A DNA stretch of 7,919 nucleotides from Cytophagales bacterium (GCA_025360395.1 JANYCH010000208.1:1-7919), one strand, 5' to 3'. Positions 1-6,951 are shown, numbered from the stretch's first letter. Notes: generated by a model from the letters alone, not told the origin. Numbers and translations: made by a program.

Positions 1-52
1 AAGATGGCATATTCGACAACCTAATGATGAGAATGATTGCAACTCCCAACAT
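1..52 (-). CDS. Possible N-terminus of a membrane protein, cut by the left window edge
   Basis: On the minus strand an ATG at 52-50 opens a frame that stays open to base 1. It encodes about 17 residues beginning MLGVAIILIIRLSNMPS, with a hydrophobic stretch (GVAIILII) followed by Arg. In-frame TTG and GTG codons just upstream would lengthen the hydrophobic segment, and an in-frame TAG lies a few codons further up. If real, it lies 64 nt downstream of the patatin-like gene on the same strand and could be the next gene of that cluster. The product cannot be identified from so few residues. The opposite strand also has a short open frame, entering at base 3 and ending at TAA 88-90, which could instead be the C-terminus of a plus-strand gene. 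I cannot decide between them, and neither may be coding. Confidence 0.25.
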   Translation of the reverse strand, partial: MLGVAIILIIRLSNMPS

Positions 53-116
53 CACCAAAAACCAAATAAAATTTGCCTACAGTAGCTAAATGGGCTCTAC
101 TATAAAGTTTAATAGA

Positions 117-2387
117 TTAATCTAAAGGTCTGTTGTTGAAAAGGATGTAACCGATATGTAAAAGGATACCATATTGTTTTTTGGGATCGTCATAGTAAAT
201 CCCACTCAAACTTACAGGACCAAATGGACTCCAATAAACCAGGTTTACATTTCCGCAAAACTTGGTGCTTTCCAGAAAAAAGGAACTATTGGCAGTTTGA
301 TCATCGAGTATTTCCAGTTTGTTGTACCTCTGAAAAAAGAATCCTTCTACCCTCAAATGAAGTTTAGGCAAGGTTTTATAGACTAGCTTTAACCCTCCGG
401 CAGTATATTGAAAGCCTCTGAAGTTCTCTAAAAATAAAGTTTTACTATCTTGCATTGGAGTAAAGGCAGAGGATTGAATCAGGGTAGATGTATAGTTCCT
501 GAATGTTGGCTGATTAGAAAAAACTGCTTCAGCCATATATCCTGCTGAAAATTTGGGAATAATAGGTACCAATTGTTCATAACGAACTTTTATTTTTAAC
601 CATTGATGCGACTTGGAATAATTATCCCTTAATAAGGAAGAGGATCCGGGAGTATGCATTTCATTAGCAAAAATGTATTTGCCACTTACGGAAAATGAAG
701 TTCCCACTGTTGGGTACATTTTTTTATCCATATTGTACATATCCAAAGTTAATCCCGGATAAAACCCTTCAGTTTTTGTTAAATCCAGCGTGTCCTTATT
801 TGCCAGGGTTATGTCATTGTTATACCTGTCAAACAATTCAAAATATGCAAACTGTGCAAGTAACCTTAACCTTGACCTGATTGGCATTCCTAATGTTAAT
901 CCTGCTTTTACATCACTTTGTCTAATGTAAGTAGGGACATTTTCTTTAACCAGGATTTCGTTCATCCTGAGATAATCCCATTGGTTCCAGGTAAATTCCG
1001 GCTCGAGGTAAAGGGGTTGCTTTACCAGGGGAAGAATTATTCTTAACTTGGTTTGTACGGAATGATAAAACCTTCCTGTATAAAAGTTGCCATATAAATT
1101 GAAAGACAATCTGTTTATAAAACCATAACTATAGCCCAAATAAAGCTGTTGCAATGCCCTGGTGGCAATATTACCTCCAAGTTCAAGATCAATAGTCCGG
1201 CTTCTGGCTATTTTCAATTCTGCTGTATAACCTTGCGAAATTGAGTCATATCTTATCAAGGGAAACAAAATGTTAAAATTCCCATCCTGCACTATCCTAT
1301 AATATCTTAAAGTAAATCTATCTATCCCTAAATCCCTTTTTCTTTCTCTTATAGTATTAAAAACAAATCGTTCCTGGTGACTTTCCAGTCCGGTAATTTT
1401 TAATCCGGTAATTTTAGAAGGTTCTTTATAAACCTTGAATTTTCTTCTCCTTTCTTCAAGCAATTTGAAAGCAGCGGTATCCTGGATCTGTGGCAATAAT
1501 TTTTCAAATTTCCTTTTTGCCTCTTCATAACCAGCCTTTATCATAATGTCTGCCTTATGGAAATCCATGGTGGACACTCCTTCCAGTTTTGGTTGCACAT
1601 ATACGCCTGTTTCGCCAAGTAAAGTGGAATCGGACTTGGCAAACAACATAAAAATCAATGATTTGGACATAAAGGCATCGTCATTGTTGTAAGGGTAGTC
1701 TGTAAATGTTTTGGTTGAAACATTCACTCCCAGGACCATATCAGATTTAAATTCCTTCTTAGCTACTTCTATAGGGAAGTTATCATAAATCCCTCCGTCA
1801 TAAACAAACCTTCCATTTATTTTAAACGGCTGGAAAAACAAAGGTACAGACATAGTTGCCCGGAGTGCTTCGCTTAAATACCCGTTCTTCAAAACAATTT
1901 TACTTTGCGAATACACATCGGCTGCCAGACAACGAAATGGCACAACCAGACTGTCAAAGTTTTTGGTGATGGCGGTAGACATGGAAAGATAACGGGATAT
2001 CGCCAGGTTTAATGGGGCATCATTTACTAATATTGGTTTTATTGAAGGTCTTAAAGTGGTGTCAATATTAAAGGCAACTCCAACGACAGATGCATTTTCT
2101 TCTTTTCGCAAATAGTAATTGTTGAACCGTTCATCTATTTTTCCACTTGACCAGTTTTTAAAATCCGACGAAGCGGCAATTGCTTCCATTTCGGCGGGTG
2201 TGTACCCTGCGGCATAAAAACCGCCGACAAGCCCGCCCATAGAAGTGCCCACAATGGCATTAACCGGCACTTTATTTTCTTCCAAATATTTAAGAACCCC
2301 GATATGGGCAAGCCCTTTTGCCCCTCCCCCGCTAAGGACAAGTGTAACCTTCTTTTTTTGGGCATATGTCCAAAAAGCAAGAAACAA
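117..2387 (-). CDS. Patatin-like phospholipase with POTRA-like and outer-membrane beta-barrel C-terminal regions
   Basis: Predicted lipid acyl hydrolase of the patatin family, probably anchored in the outer membrane. Numbering from the TTG at 2387-2385: glycine-rich oxyanion motif GGGAKG at 20-25, nucleophile elbow GTSMG at 47-51 (Ser49), and catalytic Asp197 in DGG. All three Ser-Asp dyad elements are intact, so activity is expected. Residues about 322-395 look like a POTRA-type domain, and about 396-756 alternate polar and hydrophobic residues with many aromatics, as in Omp85/BamA-like barrels. Patatin-POTRA-barrel is the layout of type Vd autotransporters such as PlpD, and the length fits. 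The TTG start leaves only MFLAFWTYAQ, too short for a signal peptide. Reading back to an ATT codon at 2417-2415 adds MNSFRYTIIF and gives a full signal peptide ending TYA|Q, so translation probably begins upstream. The gene ends with TAA. It follows the flippase-like gene on the same strand after a gap of about 100 nt. Confidence 0.9.
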   Translation of the reverse strand: MFLAFWTYAQKKKVTLVLSGGGAKGLAHIGVLKYLEENKVPVNAIVGTSMGGLVGGFYAAGYTPAEMEAIAASSDFKNWSSGKIDERFNNYYLRKEENASVVGVAFNIDTTLRPSIKPILVNDAPLNLAISRYLSMSTAITKNFDSLVVPFRCLAADVYSQSKIVLKNGYLSEALRATMSVPLFFQPFKINGRFVYDGGIYDNFPIEVAKKEFKSDMVLGVNVSTKTFTDYPYNNDDAFMSKSLIFMLFAKSDSTLLGETGVYVQPKLEGVSTMDFHKADIMIKAGYEEAKRKFEKLLPQIQDTAAFKLLEERRRKFKVYKEPSKITGLKITGLESHQERFVFNTIRERKRDLGIDRFTLRYYRIVQDGNFNILFPLIRYDSISQGYTAELKIARSRTIDLELGGNIATRALQQLYLGYSYGFINRLSFNLYGNFYTGRFYHSVQTKLRIILPLVKQPLYLEPEFTWNQWDYLRMNEILVKENVPTYIRQSDVKAGLTLGMPIRSRLRLLAQFAYFELFDRYNNDITLANKDTLDLTKTEGFYPGLTLDMYNMDKKMYPTVGTSFSVSGKYIFANEMHTPGSSSLLRDNYSKSHQWLKIKVRYEQLVPIIPKFSAGYMAEAVFSNQPTFRNYTSTLIQSSAFTPMQDSKTLFLENFRGFQYTAGGLKLVYKTLPKLHLRVEGFFFQRYNKLEILDDQTANSSFFLESTKFCGNVNLVYWSPFGPVSLSGIYYDDPKKQYGILLHIGYILFNNRPLD

Positions 2388-2434
2388 AAATATAATTGTA
2401 TACCTGAAAGAGTTAATGTGGAGAAATTTTAACC

Positions 2435-2458
2435 TAAAAATAGCAAATTGACTTTGCT
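2435..2458 (-). terminator. Weak terminator-like hairpin after the flippase-like gene
   Basis: Read on the minus strand, AGCAAA and TTTGCT (plus 2442-2458) form a 6-bp stem around a 5-nt loop, followed at once by a T-rich run (ATTTTT). This resembles an intrinsic terminator located 32 nt after the TAG of the flippase-like gene. The stem is short and AT-rich, so termination would be inefficient. It sits only about 18 to 50 nt before the possible starts of the patatin gene, so it could also act as an attenuator or leave the patatin mRNA with a very short leader. A chance hairpin cannot be excluded. Confidence 0.3.
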
Positions 2459-2489
2459 TTAAGTAGTGTATATCAAATTTTAATAAGAA

Positions 2490-3557
2490 CTAAATGTTGG
2501 CACTATCGCTCTCTTTTTCAGTAAGTAGCATATAAGCTATCAAACTAACGCTTCCAAAAACTACGTAAATCATGGTTTGCAAACCATGAATCAGTAAAGC
2601 CATGGCACCTGCTACTCCTGCACTTATGCCAAAAAGTAAAAAAGCTTGAATTACAAGATAATGATAGGCTCCTGCTCCTCCGCCCTGAACAGGGACCATT
2701 CTTCCAATGTTTCCAATAGCCCAAATAAATACCGCTTCTCTCACACCCAAATGCATGGTTTCATCCAAAGAGAAAAACCATAAATAGGTCATTAAAAAAT
2801 ATAGAAGCCATATTATTATAGAATACAATCCGAATAGCAGCTTGTTTTCTACTTTCACTATTCCTCCTATCCCTTTCATAGAATCGTCCGCAAACTCATC
2901 TACTTTGTTTAAAGGTTTATCCTCAGTAATTTTTGCTTGTTCTTTCTTCTGAAAGTGCTCTACTATTAAATAAAGCACCATAGTAATCGCTACAAAAAAC
3001 GCTCCAATTTTCCAGTACGGCATCACACCAAAATATCCTTTTAATGGTGCGCTGATATGGGTGCTGAAAAAATCACCTGTAATGTCGCCTATAAAAACAA
3101 AGCAACTTACCAAAAGTATAATAAGGCAAATAGTGTCTATAATCCTTTCTGCAACTACAGTTCCCAATGAGGTACCATAACTTATTTTATCAGAACGATA
3201 CAGCAAATATGGTCTTAATAACTCCCCTACCCTTGGTATTGCCTGGTTTACAAAATAAGCAGACATAAGGGCCGCAAACAGTTTCAAAAACCCAACATCC
3301 TTGCCAACAGCTTTTAAAAGCATTTGCCATCTGAGCGTACGAACTGAATGGCACAATAAAGAAGCGATTGCAATAATGGCAACCCACATTAAATGTACTT
3401 TCTTAGCCTGTTCCCAAACCTGCTCAAGGTCCTGGCCGGCATACGCTTTTTTAAATAGCCAGACACAGGCAACCAATGAAACCAATGCAGTGGCAATTCT
3501 TATATAATTATTTTTCAAGGATTGATTTTTAAAAACCATGCGAAAGTCGACTTTCAT
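2490..3557 (-). CDS. Lysylphosphatidylglycerol synthase TM-region / UPF0104 family membrane protein (flippase-like)
   Basis: Integral inner-membrane protein of 355 residues, related to the N-terminal flippase half of MprF and to the AglD2/UPF0104 family. Hydrophobic segments lie roughly at 18-36, 56-73, 90-104, 139-158, 182-199, 243-263, 272-286 and 302-345. Family signatures visible are RVGELLRPYLL (109-119), VVAERIIDTI (134-143) and a glycine-rich VQGGGAGAYHY (290-300). A charged loop (about 200-238, with KKEQ, EDK and DEFADD) lies between membrane segments. The C-terminal aminoacyl-transferase domain of true MprF is absent, so it should not be called a lysyl-PG synthase; family members are thought to move lipid-linked substrates across the membrane, but the substrate here is unknown. 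Start chosen as ATG 3557; a second in-frame ATG (Met7, 3539) comes closer before the first membrane segment and is also possible. The gene diverges from ettA. Confidence 0.85.
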   Translation of the reverse strand: MKVDFRMVFKNQSLKNNYIRIATALVSLVACVWLFKKAYAGQDLEQVWEQAKKVHLMWVAIIAIASLLCHSVRTLRWQMLLKAVGKDVGFLKLFAALMSAYFVNQAIPRVGELLRPYLLYRSDKISYGTSLGTVVAERIIDTICLIILLVSCFVFIGDITGDFFSTHISAPLKGYFGVMPYWKIGAFFVAITMVLYLIVEHFQKKEQAKITEDKPLNKVDEFADDSMKGIGGIVKVENKLLFGLYSIIIWLLYFLMTYLWFFSLDETMHLGVREAVFIWAIGNIGRMVPVQGGGAGAYHYLVIQAFLLFGISAGVAGAMALLIHGLQTMIYVVFGSVSLIAYMLLTEKESDSANI

Positions 3558-3737
3558 TCTTGTAAAACAAAAGGGTTATTATTTAATTGTTTTGTATTTA
3601 AATTGTAAGAAGAATGAATGAAGGGCAAAACCTTTAGCATTTATCTGATCAATCTAAGTTTTGGAAGTCCAAATACTTGATACTTGATAAAGAAAACTTA
3701 ATACTAAACACTAAATTCGCCCCAAGAACAATAATAC
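3558..3737. other. Divergent intergenic spacer between the flippase-like gene and ettA
   Basis: AT-rich 180-base region that must hold promoters for two divergent genes. I looked on both strands for the Bacteroidota promoter pattern (TTTG or TTG near -33, TAnnTTTG near -7) and found only imperfect matches, such as TAAGTTTT just after 3650 with no good -33 partner. The right-hand part carries the period-7 array listed separately. No RNA gene or riboswitch fold was recognised by eye. Confidence 0.6.
3674..3715. repeat. Degenerate heptamer tandem array upstream of ettA (6 x 7 bases)
   Basis: Six contiguous 7-base units start at 3674, 3681, 3688, 3695, 3702 and 3709, with consensus TACTTAA. The first two are identical (TACTTGA). 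The units at 3695 and 3702 each differ from consensus by one base, the last (CACTAAA) by two, and the one at 3688 by three. The array ends 22 nt before the ettA ATG, so it is probably transcribed into, or overlaps the promoter of, the ettA leader. Function unknown. The pattern resembles short tandemly repeated heptamers seen between genes in some bacteria. Confidence 0.65.
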
Positions 3738-5408
3738 ATGAGCGCTGAAAAAATAATATTTTCGATGGCCGGTGTAAGCAAGATTTACCCGCCTCAGAAA
3801 CAAGTACTTAAAAACATTTACCTATCCTTTTTCTATGGTGCCAAAATTGGTGTGCTTGGATTAAATGGTTCTGGTAAGTCATCTTTATTAAAAATAATTG
3901 CCGGTGAAGATAAATCATATCAGGGTGAAGTAGTTTTCTCTCCAGGATTTTCGGTAGGAATGATGGAGCAGGAACCTAAACTTGATCCTGAAAAAACAGT
4001 TCGTGAAATAGTGGAAGAAGGAGTTCAGGAAGTGGTGAGCCTGCTAAAAGAATTCGACCTGATAAACGAAAAGTTTGGAGAACCTTTGTCTGACGATGAA
4101 ATGAATAAACTTATTGAAAGACAATCTGTTGTTCAGGAACAATTAGACCACCACAACGCCTGGGAACTTGATACCCGTCTTGAAAAAGCAATGGATGCAT
4201 TACGCTGTCCACCTCAGGATTCACTTATCAAAAATTTATCAGGAGGAGAAAAAAGAAGGGTGGGACTTTGCCGCTTATTGTTAAAATCCCCTGATGTTTT
4301 GCTTCTGGATGAGCCTACCAACCATTTGGATGCAGAATCTGTACAATGGCTTGAAAACTTTTTACAGGAATACAAAGGTACCGTAATTGCAGTAACCCAT
4401 GACAGATACTTCCTGGACAATGTTGCAGGTTGGATTTTAGAACTTGACAGAGGTGAAGGAATTCCATGGAAAGGAAATTATTCTTCCTGGTTAGATCAGA
4501 AACAACAAAGACTGGCCAAAGAAGAAAAAACTGAATCAAAACGCCAGAAGACTTTACAACGTGAGCTGGAATGGGTAAGAATGTCTCCAAAAGCACGTCA
4601 TGCCAAATCTAAAGCCCGTATTTCAGCTTATGATAAGCTTGTGGGAGAAGATGCAAGAGAAAAAGAAGACAAGCTGGAATTGTTTATCCCGCCTGGACCA
4701 AGACTCGGAACGAAAGTGGTAGAAGCTCATGGAGTTTCAAAAGCTTTTGGTGATAAATTATTATATGAAGATTTAAATTTCTCGTTGCCTCAAGGTGGGA
4801 TTGTTGGGATTATAGGTCCAAATGGTGCAGGAAAAACCACTCTTTTTAACCTAATCACCGGAAAACTGCAACCAGATGCCGGATCTTTTGAAGTGGGAGA
4901 TACAGTAAAATGGGCCTATGTAGATCAGGAACATGATAACCTTGATCCTAACAAGACCGTTTTTGAAACGATATCAGGTGGAACTGAAACAATATTACTG
5001 GGAGGGAAACAGGTGAACGCACGTGCTTTTGTAAGCAAGTTTAACTTCAGCGGAAATGATCAGGAGAAAAAAGTAGGTGTGCTTTCAGGAGGAGAAAGAA
5101 ACAGGGTTCATCTTGCTCTGACATTGAAAGAAGGTGCAAACTTGCTGTTACTCGATGAGCCTACCAACGATTTGGATGTAAATACTTTACGTGCACTTGA
5201 GGAAGCTTTGGAAAATTTTGGAGGCTCGGCTGTCATTATTTCCCATGACAGGTGGTTCCTTGACCGGGTTGCCACTCACATTCTCGCTTTTGAAAGCGAC
5301 TCTCAGGTTACCTACTTTGATGGCAATTTTACAGAATACGAAGAAGCCCGCAAAAAACGTCAGGGAGATGTAGAACCAAAGAGGATCAGATATAAGAAGC
5401 TTGCTTAA
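3738..5408 (+). CDS. ettA: EttA, energy-dependent translational throttle ABC-F ATPase
   Basis: Soluble ABC-F protein with two ATPase domains that binds the ribosomal E site and links translation to the ATP/ADP ratio. The 556 residues match the E. coli protein (555) closely in length and wording. Domain 1: Walker A GLNGSGKS (41-48), signature LSGGE (167-171), Walker B LLLLDEPTNHLD with Glu192, switch His221. The arm insertion characteristic of EttA lies at about 96-155. The linker (P-site tRNA interaction motif) is about 250-318, rich in Lys/Arg, with KELEWVR-like ELEWVRMSPKAR. Domain 2: Walker A GPNGAGKT (360-367), signature LSGGE (449-453), Glu474, His503. The C-terminus EPKRIRYKKLA also matches the family. 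Both catalytic glutamates are present, so it should hydrolyse ATP. The ATG at 3738 follows an A-rich stretch without a clear Shine-Dalgarno motif. menB follows on the same strand after 70 nt. The EttA-specific arm and linker make a resistance-type ABC-F unlikely. Confidence 0.97.
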   Translation: MSAEKIIFSMAGVSKIYPPQKQVLKNIYLSFFYGAKIGVLGLNGSGKSSLLKIIAGEDKSYQGEVVFSPGFSVGMMEQEPKLDPEKTVREIVEEGVQEVVSLLKEFDLINEKFGEPLSDDEMNKLIERQSVVQEQLDHHNAWELDTRLEKAMDALRCPPQDSLIKNLSGGEKRRVGLCRLLLKSPDVLLLDEPTNHLDAESVQWLENFLQEYKGTVIAVTHDRYFLDNVAGWILELDRGEGIPWKGNYSSWLDQKQQRLAKEEKTESKRQKTLQRELEWVRMSPKARHAKSKARISAYDKLVGEDAREKEDKLELFIPPGPRLGTKVVEAHGVSKAFGDKLLYEDLNFSLPQGGIVGIIGPNGAGKTTLFNLITGKLQPDAGSFEVGDTVKWAYVDQEHDNLDPNKTVFETISGGTETILLGGKQVNARAFVSKFNFSGNDQEKKVGVLSGGERNRVHLALTLKEGANLLLLDEPTNDLDVNTLRALEEALENFGGSAVIISHDRWFLDRVATHILAFESDSQVTYFDGNFTEYEEARKKRQGDVEPKRIRYKKLA

Positions 5409-5445
5409 TTTAGGCTTTTAGATTTACGAATTACCATTTCCAAAG

Positions 5446-5473
5446 CCGTCAACTGTCAACCAACAACTGTCAA
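5446..5473. repeat. Heptamer tandem array directly upstream of menB (4 x 7 bases)
   Basis: Four contiguous 7-base units start at 5446, 5453, 5460 and 5467. Those at 5453 and 5467 are identical (CTGTCAA), the one at 5446 differs by one base (CCGTCAA), and the one at 5460 by three. A partial fifth unit beginning CT runs toward the menB ATG at 5479. The array therefore occupies the position where a ribosome binding site would be and contains no Shine-Dalgarno motif. It has the same period as the array before ettA but a different sequence. Function unknown. Confidence 0.65.
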
Positions 5474-5478
5474 CTAAA

Positions 5479-6288
5479 ATGTGGCAAACCGTCAAAGAAT
5501 ATAAAGAGATCCTTTTCACCTCAATGGATGGAATAGGAAAGATCAGCATCAATCGTCCGCATGTACATAATGCATTTACTCCTCTTACGGTAAGTGAAAT
5601 GATTGATGCCATTTTAATTTGCCGTGAAGACCCGGAAATTGGTGTTATCATTCTTACAGGTGAAGGTGGCAAGGCTTTTTGCAGCGGTGGAGATCAATCT
5701 GTCCGTGGACATGCCGGGTATGTTGGAGGTGACGGCATCCCTAGATTAAATGTGCTTGATTTTCAGAAGCTTATAAGAAGTATTCCTAAACCAGTCATTG
5801 CTATGGTGGCAGGTTGGGCAATTGGCGGAGGCCATGTTTTGCATGTAATCTGTGATTTAACTATTGCTGCAGAAAATGCAAGATTCGGACAAACGGGCCC
5901 AAAAGTGGGAAGTTTTGACGGAGGTTTTGGAGCTTCATACCTAGCAAGAATTGTTGGACAGAAAAAAGCAAGGGAAATCTGGTTTCTTTGCGACCAGTAC
6001 GATGCTAAAGAAGCCCTTGATATGGGATTGGTAAATAAAGTAGTTCCATTAAATAAACTAGAAGAAACCACGGTAGAATGGTGTAAAAAAATACTTTCAA
6101 AAAGCCCAATGGCTATCCGCTGCCTGAAAGCAGCATTCAATGCAGACCTTGACGGACAACAGGGAATTCAGGAATTAGCTGGCAATGCAACATTACTTTA
6201 CTACATGTCAGAAGAAGGAAAAGAAGGAAAAAATTCCTTTCTGGAGAAAAGGGAGCCTGATTTTAGTAAGTTTCCAAGGTTGCCTTAG
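5479..6288 (+). CDS. menB: 1,4-dihydroxy-2-naphthoyl-CoA synthase (MenB)
   Basis: Crotonase-fold enzyme of menaquinone biosynthesis that closes the ring of o-succinylbenzoyl-CoA to form 1,4-dihydroxy-2-naphthoyl-CoA in the cytoplasm. MenB-specific blocks are intact across 269 residues: AFCSGGDQ (66-73), GYVGGDGIPRLNVLDFQ (80-96), the GGGH oxyanion region (116-119), FGQTGPKVGSFDGGFG (136-151), ARIVGQKKAREIWF (156-169) and the C-terminal EKREPDFSKFPRLP. By comparison with E. coli MenB (offset about 16), Tyr81, Ser145, Asp147 and Tyr242 fit the conserved active-site residues. Gln138-Thr139-Gly140 matches the bicarbonate-dependent class rather than the class with a built-in Asp. Length suits the shorter family members. 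No other men gene lies in the window, so it appears separate from a men cluster on at least its left side. It may be cotranscribed with ettA; no clear terminator lies between them. Confidence 0.97.
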   Translation: MWQTVKEYKEILFTSMDGIGKISINRPHVHNAFTPLTVSEMIDAILICREDPEIGVIILTGEGGKAFCSGGDQSVRGHAGYVGGDGIPRLNVLDFQKLIRSIPKPVIAMVAGWAIGGGHVLHVICDLTIAAENARFGQTGPKVGSFDGGFGASYLARIVGQKKAREIWFLCDQYDAKEALDMGLVNKVVPLNKLEETTVEWCKKILSKSPMAIRCLKAAFNADLDGQQGIQELAGNATLLYYMSEEGKEGKNSFLEKREPDFSKFPRLP

Positions 6289-6304
6289 TTTAGGGTATTG
6301 GCTT

Positions 6305-6330
6305 TGGGTAATAGTAAAGGCTATTACCCA
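6305..6330. terminator. Perfect hairpin between convergent genes, probable bidirectional terminator
   Basis: TGGGTAATAG (6305-6314) pairs perfectly with CTATTACCCA (6321-6330) around a 6-nt loop. It lies 17 nt after the menB stop and 4 nt after the YdeI-family gene stop on the other strand. Because an inverted repeat folds in RNA from either strand, it could stop transcription both ways. Neither side has a strong U-tract, so it may instead act as an mRNA-end stabiliser. Confidence 0.6.
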
Positions 6331-6334
6331 TCTG

Positions 6335-6913
6335 CTAATCTTCAAGCCCTTTCCCTTCAAGAATTTTGGGAATGTATTTTTCAATTCTTGCCTCCCTTGT
6401 TTTAACCTGTTTGGGGGAAGAGAAATAAAGCAGATACCCCTTTTGTCTTCCAGGTGTCAAGGCCTCAAAAGCCGTTTTTAATTCAGGCATTTCATCCAGA
6501 ACAACTTGAAATTCTTCCGTTACTTGGTATTCAGTTGTCTTTTTCAGTTCTACTTTAATTCCTGCTTTGTTAAGCTCGATTGCTTCTTGTATATAGGATT
6601 TTAAAATTGATTTTTTGGTTAAAATATCCTGAATATCAGCAAAACGAATTTGTCTTGCCGATTGTACATTCTGCGTTTGCTGGATTAAAATCCCTTCAGG
6701 GTCTTTGAGTAAAGCCCCTTGCATAAACAATAATGCACAATAGTTTTTAAATCCATGGATCAGAACGATATTACTTTTATCCATTGTATAACATGGGCAT
6801 CCCCATTTCAATTCTTCTGTAAGATTACAATCAAGGACAAGATTTCTTAGTTCTGAATATTCATCTTTCCACTTTGTATCCTTTGCAAAAAACCAGTCAA
6901 CTTTAGGATTCAT
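6335..6913 (-). CDS. YdeI/OmpD-associated (OmdA) family protein with N-terminal DUF1801-like domain
   Basis: Small cytoplasmic protein of 192 residues; no signal peptide or membrane segment is seen. Residues about 15-120 match the DUF1801/YdhG-like fold, with ELKWGCPCYTM (34-44), NIVLIHGFKNYCALLF (48-63), GALLKDPEG (66-74) and the conserved SARQIRF (85-91). Residues about 130-185 form the OmdA-type tail, with LDEMPELKTAFEALTPGRQKGYLLY (139-163) and SSPKQVKTREARIEKYIPKI (165-184). Family members are sometimes linked to stress or antimicrobial-peptide responses, but the biochemical role is not established and none is claimed here. The ATG at 6913 is the only sensible start. It lies 38 nt downstream of the DUF4296 lipoprotein gene on the same strand, so cotranscription is possible. 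Its end faces menB across a hairpin. Confidence 0.88.
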   Translation of the reverse strand: MNPKVDWFFAKDTKWKDEYSELRNLVLDCNLTEELKWGCPCYTMDKSNIVLIHGFKNYCALLFMQGALLKDPEGILIQQTQNVQSARQIRFADIQDILTKKSILKSYIQEAIELNKAGIKVELKKTTEYQVTEEFQVVLDEMPELKTAFEALTPGRQKGYLLYFSSPKQVKTREARIEKYIPKILEGKGLED

Positions 6914-6951
6914 AATTAATCATCTTTTAAAACGACCTAATACCTGAAAAT

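Noticed and set aside
2135..2380. 81-residue minus-strand frame overlapping the start of the patatin gene, considered as a frameshifted alternative N-terminus
   Set aside because: The patatin motifs GGGAKG and GTSMG are in the main frame; the alternative frame only gives scrambled versions and the main frame is unbroken.
2490..3557. Calling this gene mprF / lysylphosphatidylglycerol synthase
   Set aside because: Only the membrane flippase-like region is present; the soluble aminoacyl-transferase domain is missing and the protein ends at 355 residues.
3614..3637. Seven-residue upstream open frame (MNEGQNL) before ettA, considered as a leader peptide for attenuation
   Set aside because: Very short, no paired terminator/antiterminator stems seen, and more than 100 nt from ettA; such frames occur by chance.
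3674..3715. CRISPR-like array
   Set aside because: Units are 7 bases and contiguous with no spacers, so it is a tandem repeat and not a CRISPR.
5401..5426. Possible Bacteroidota promoter for menB (TTG at 5401, TAGATTTA at 5419)
   Set aside because: The gap of 15 nt is shorter than the usual spacing of about 19-20 and the -7 box ends in A instead of G.
5763..6140. 125-residue minus-strand open frame inside menB
   Set aside because: It lies wholly antisense to a confidently identified MenB, its residue make-up reflects the opposite strand, and no domain or start signal is visible.
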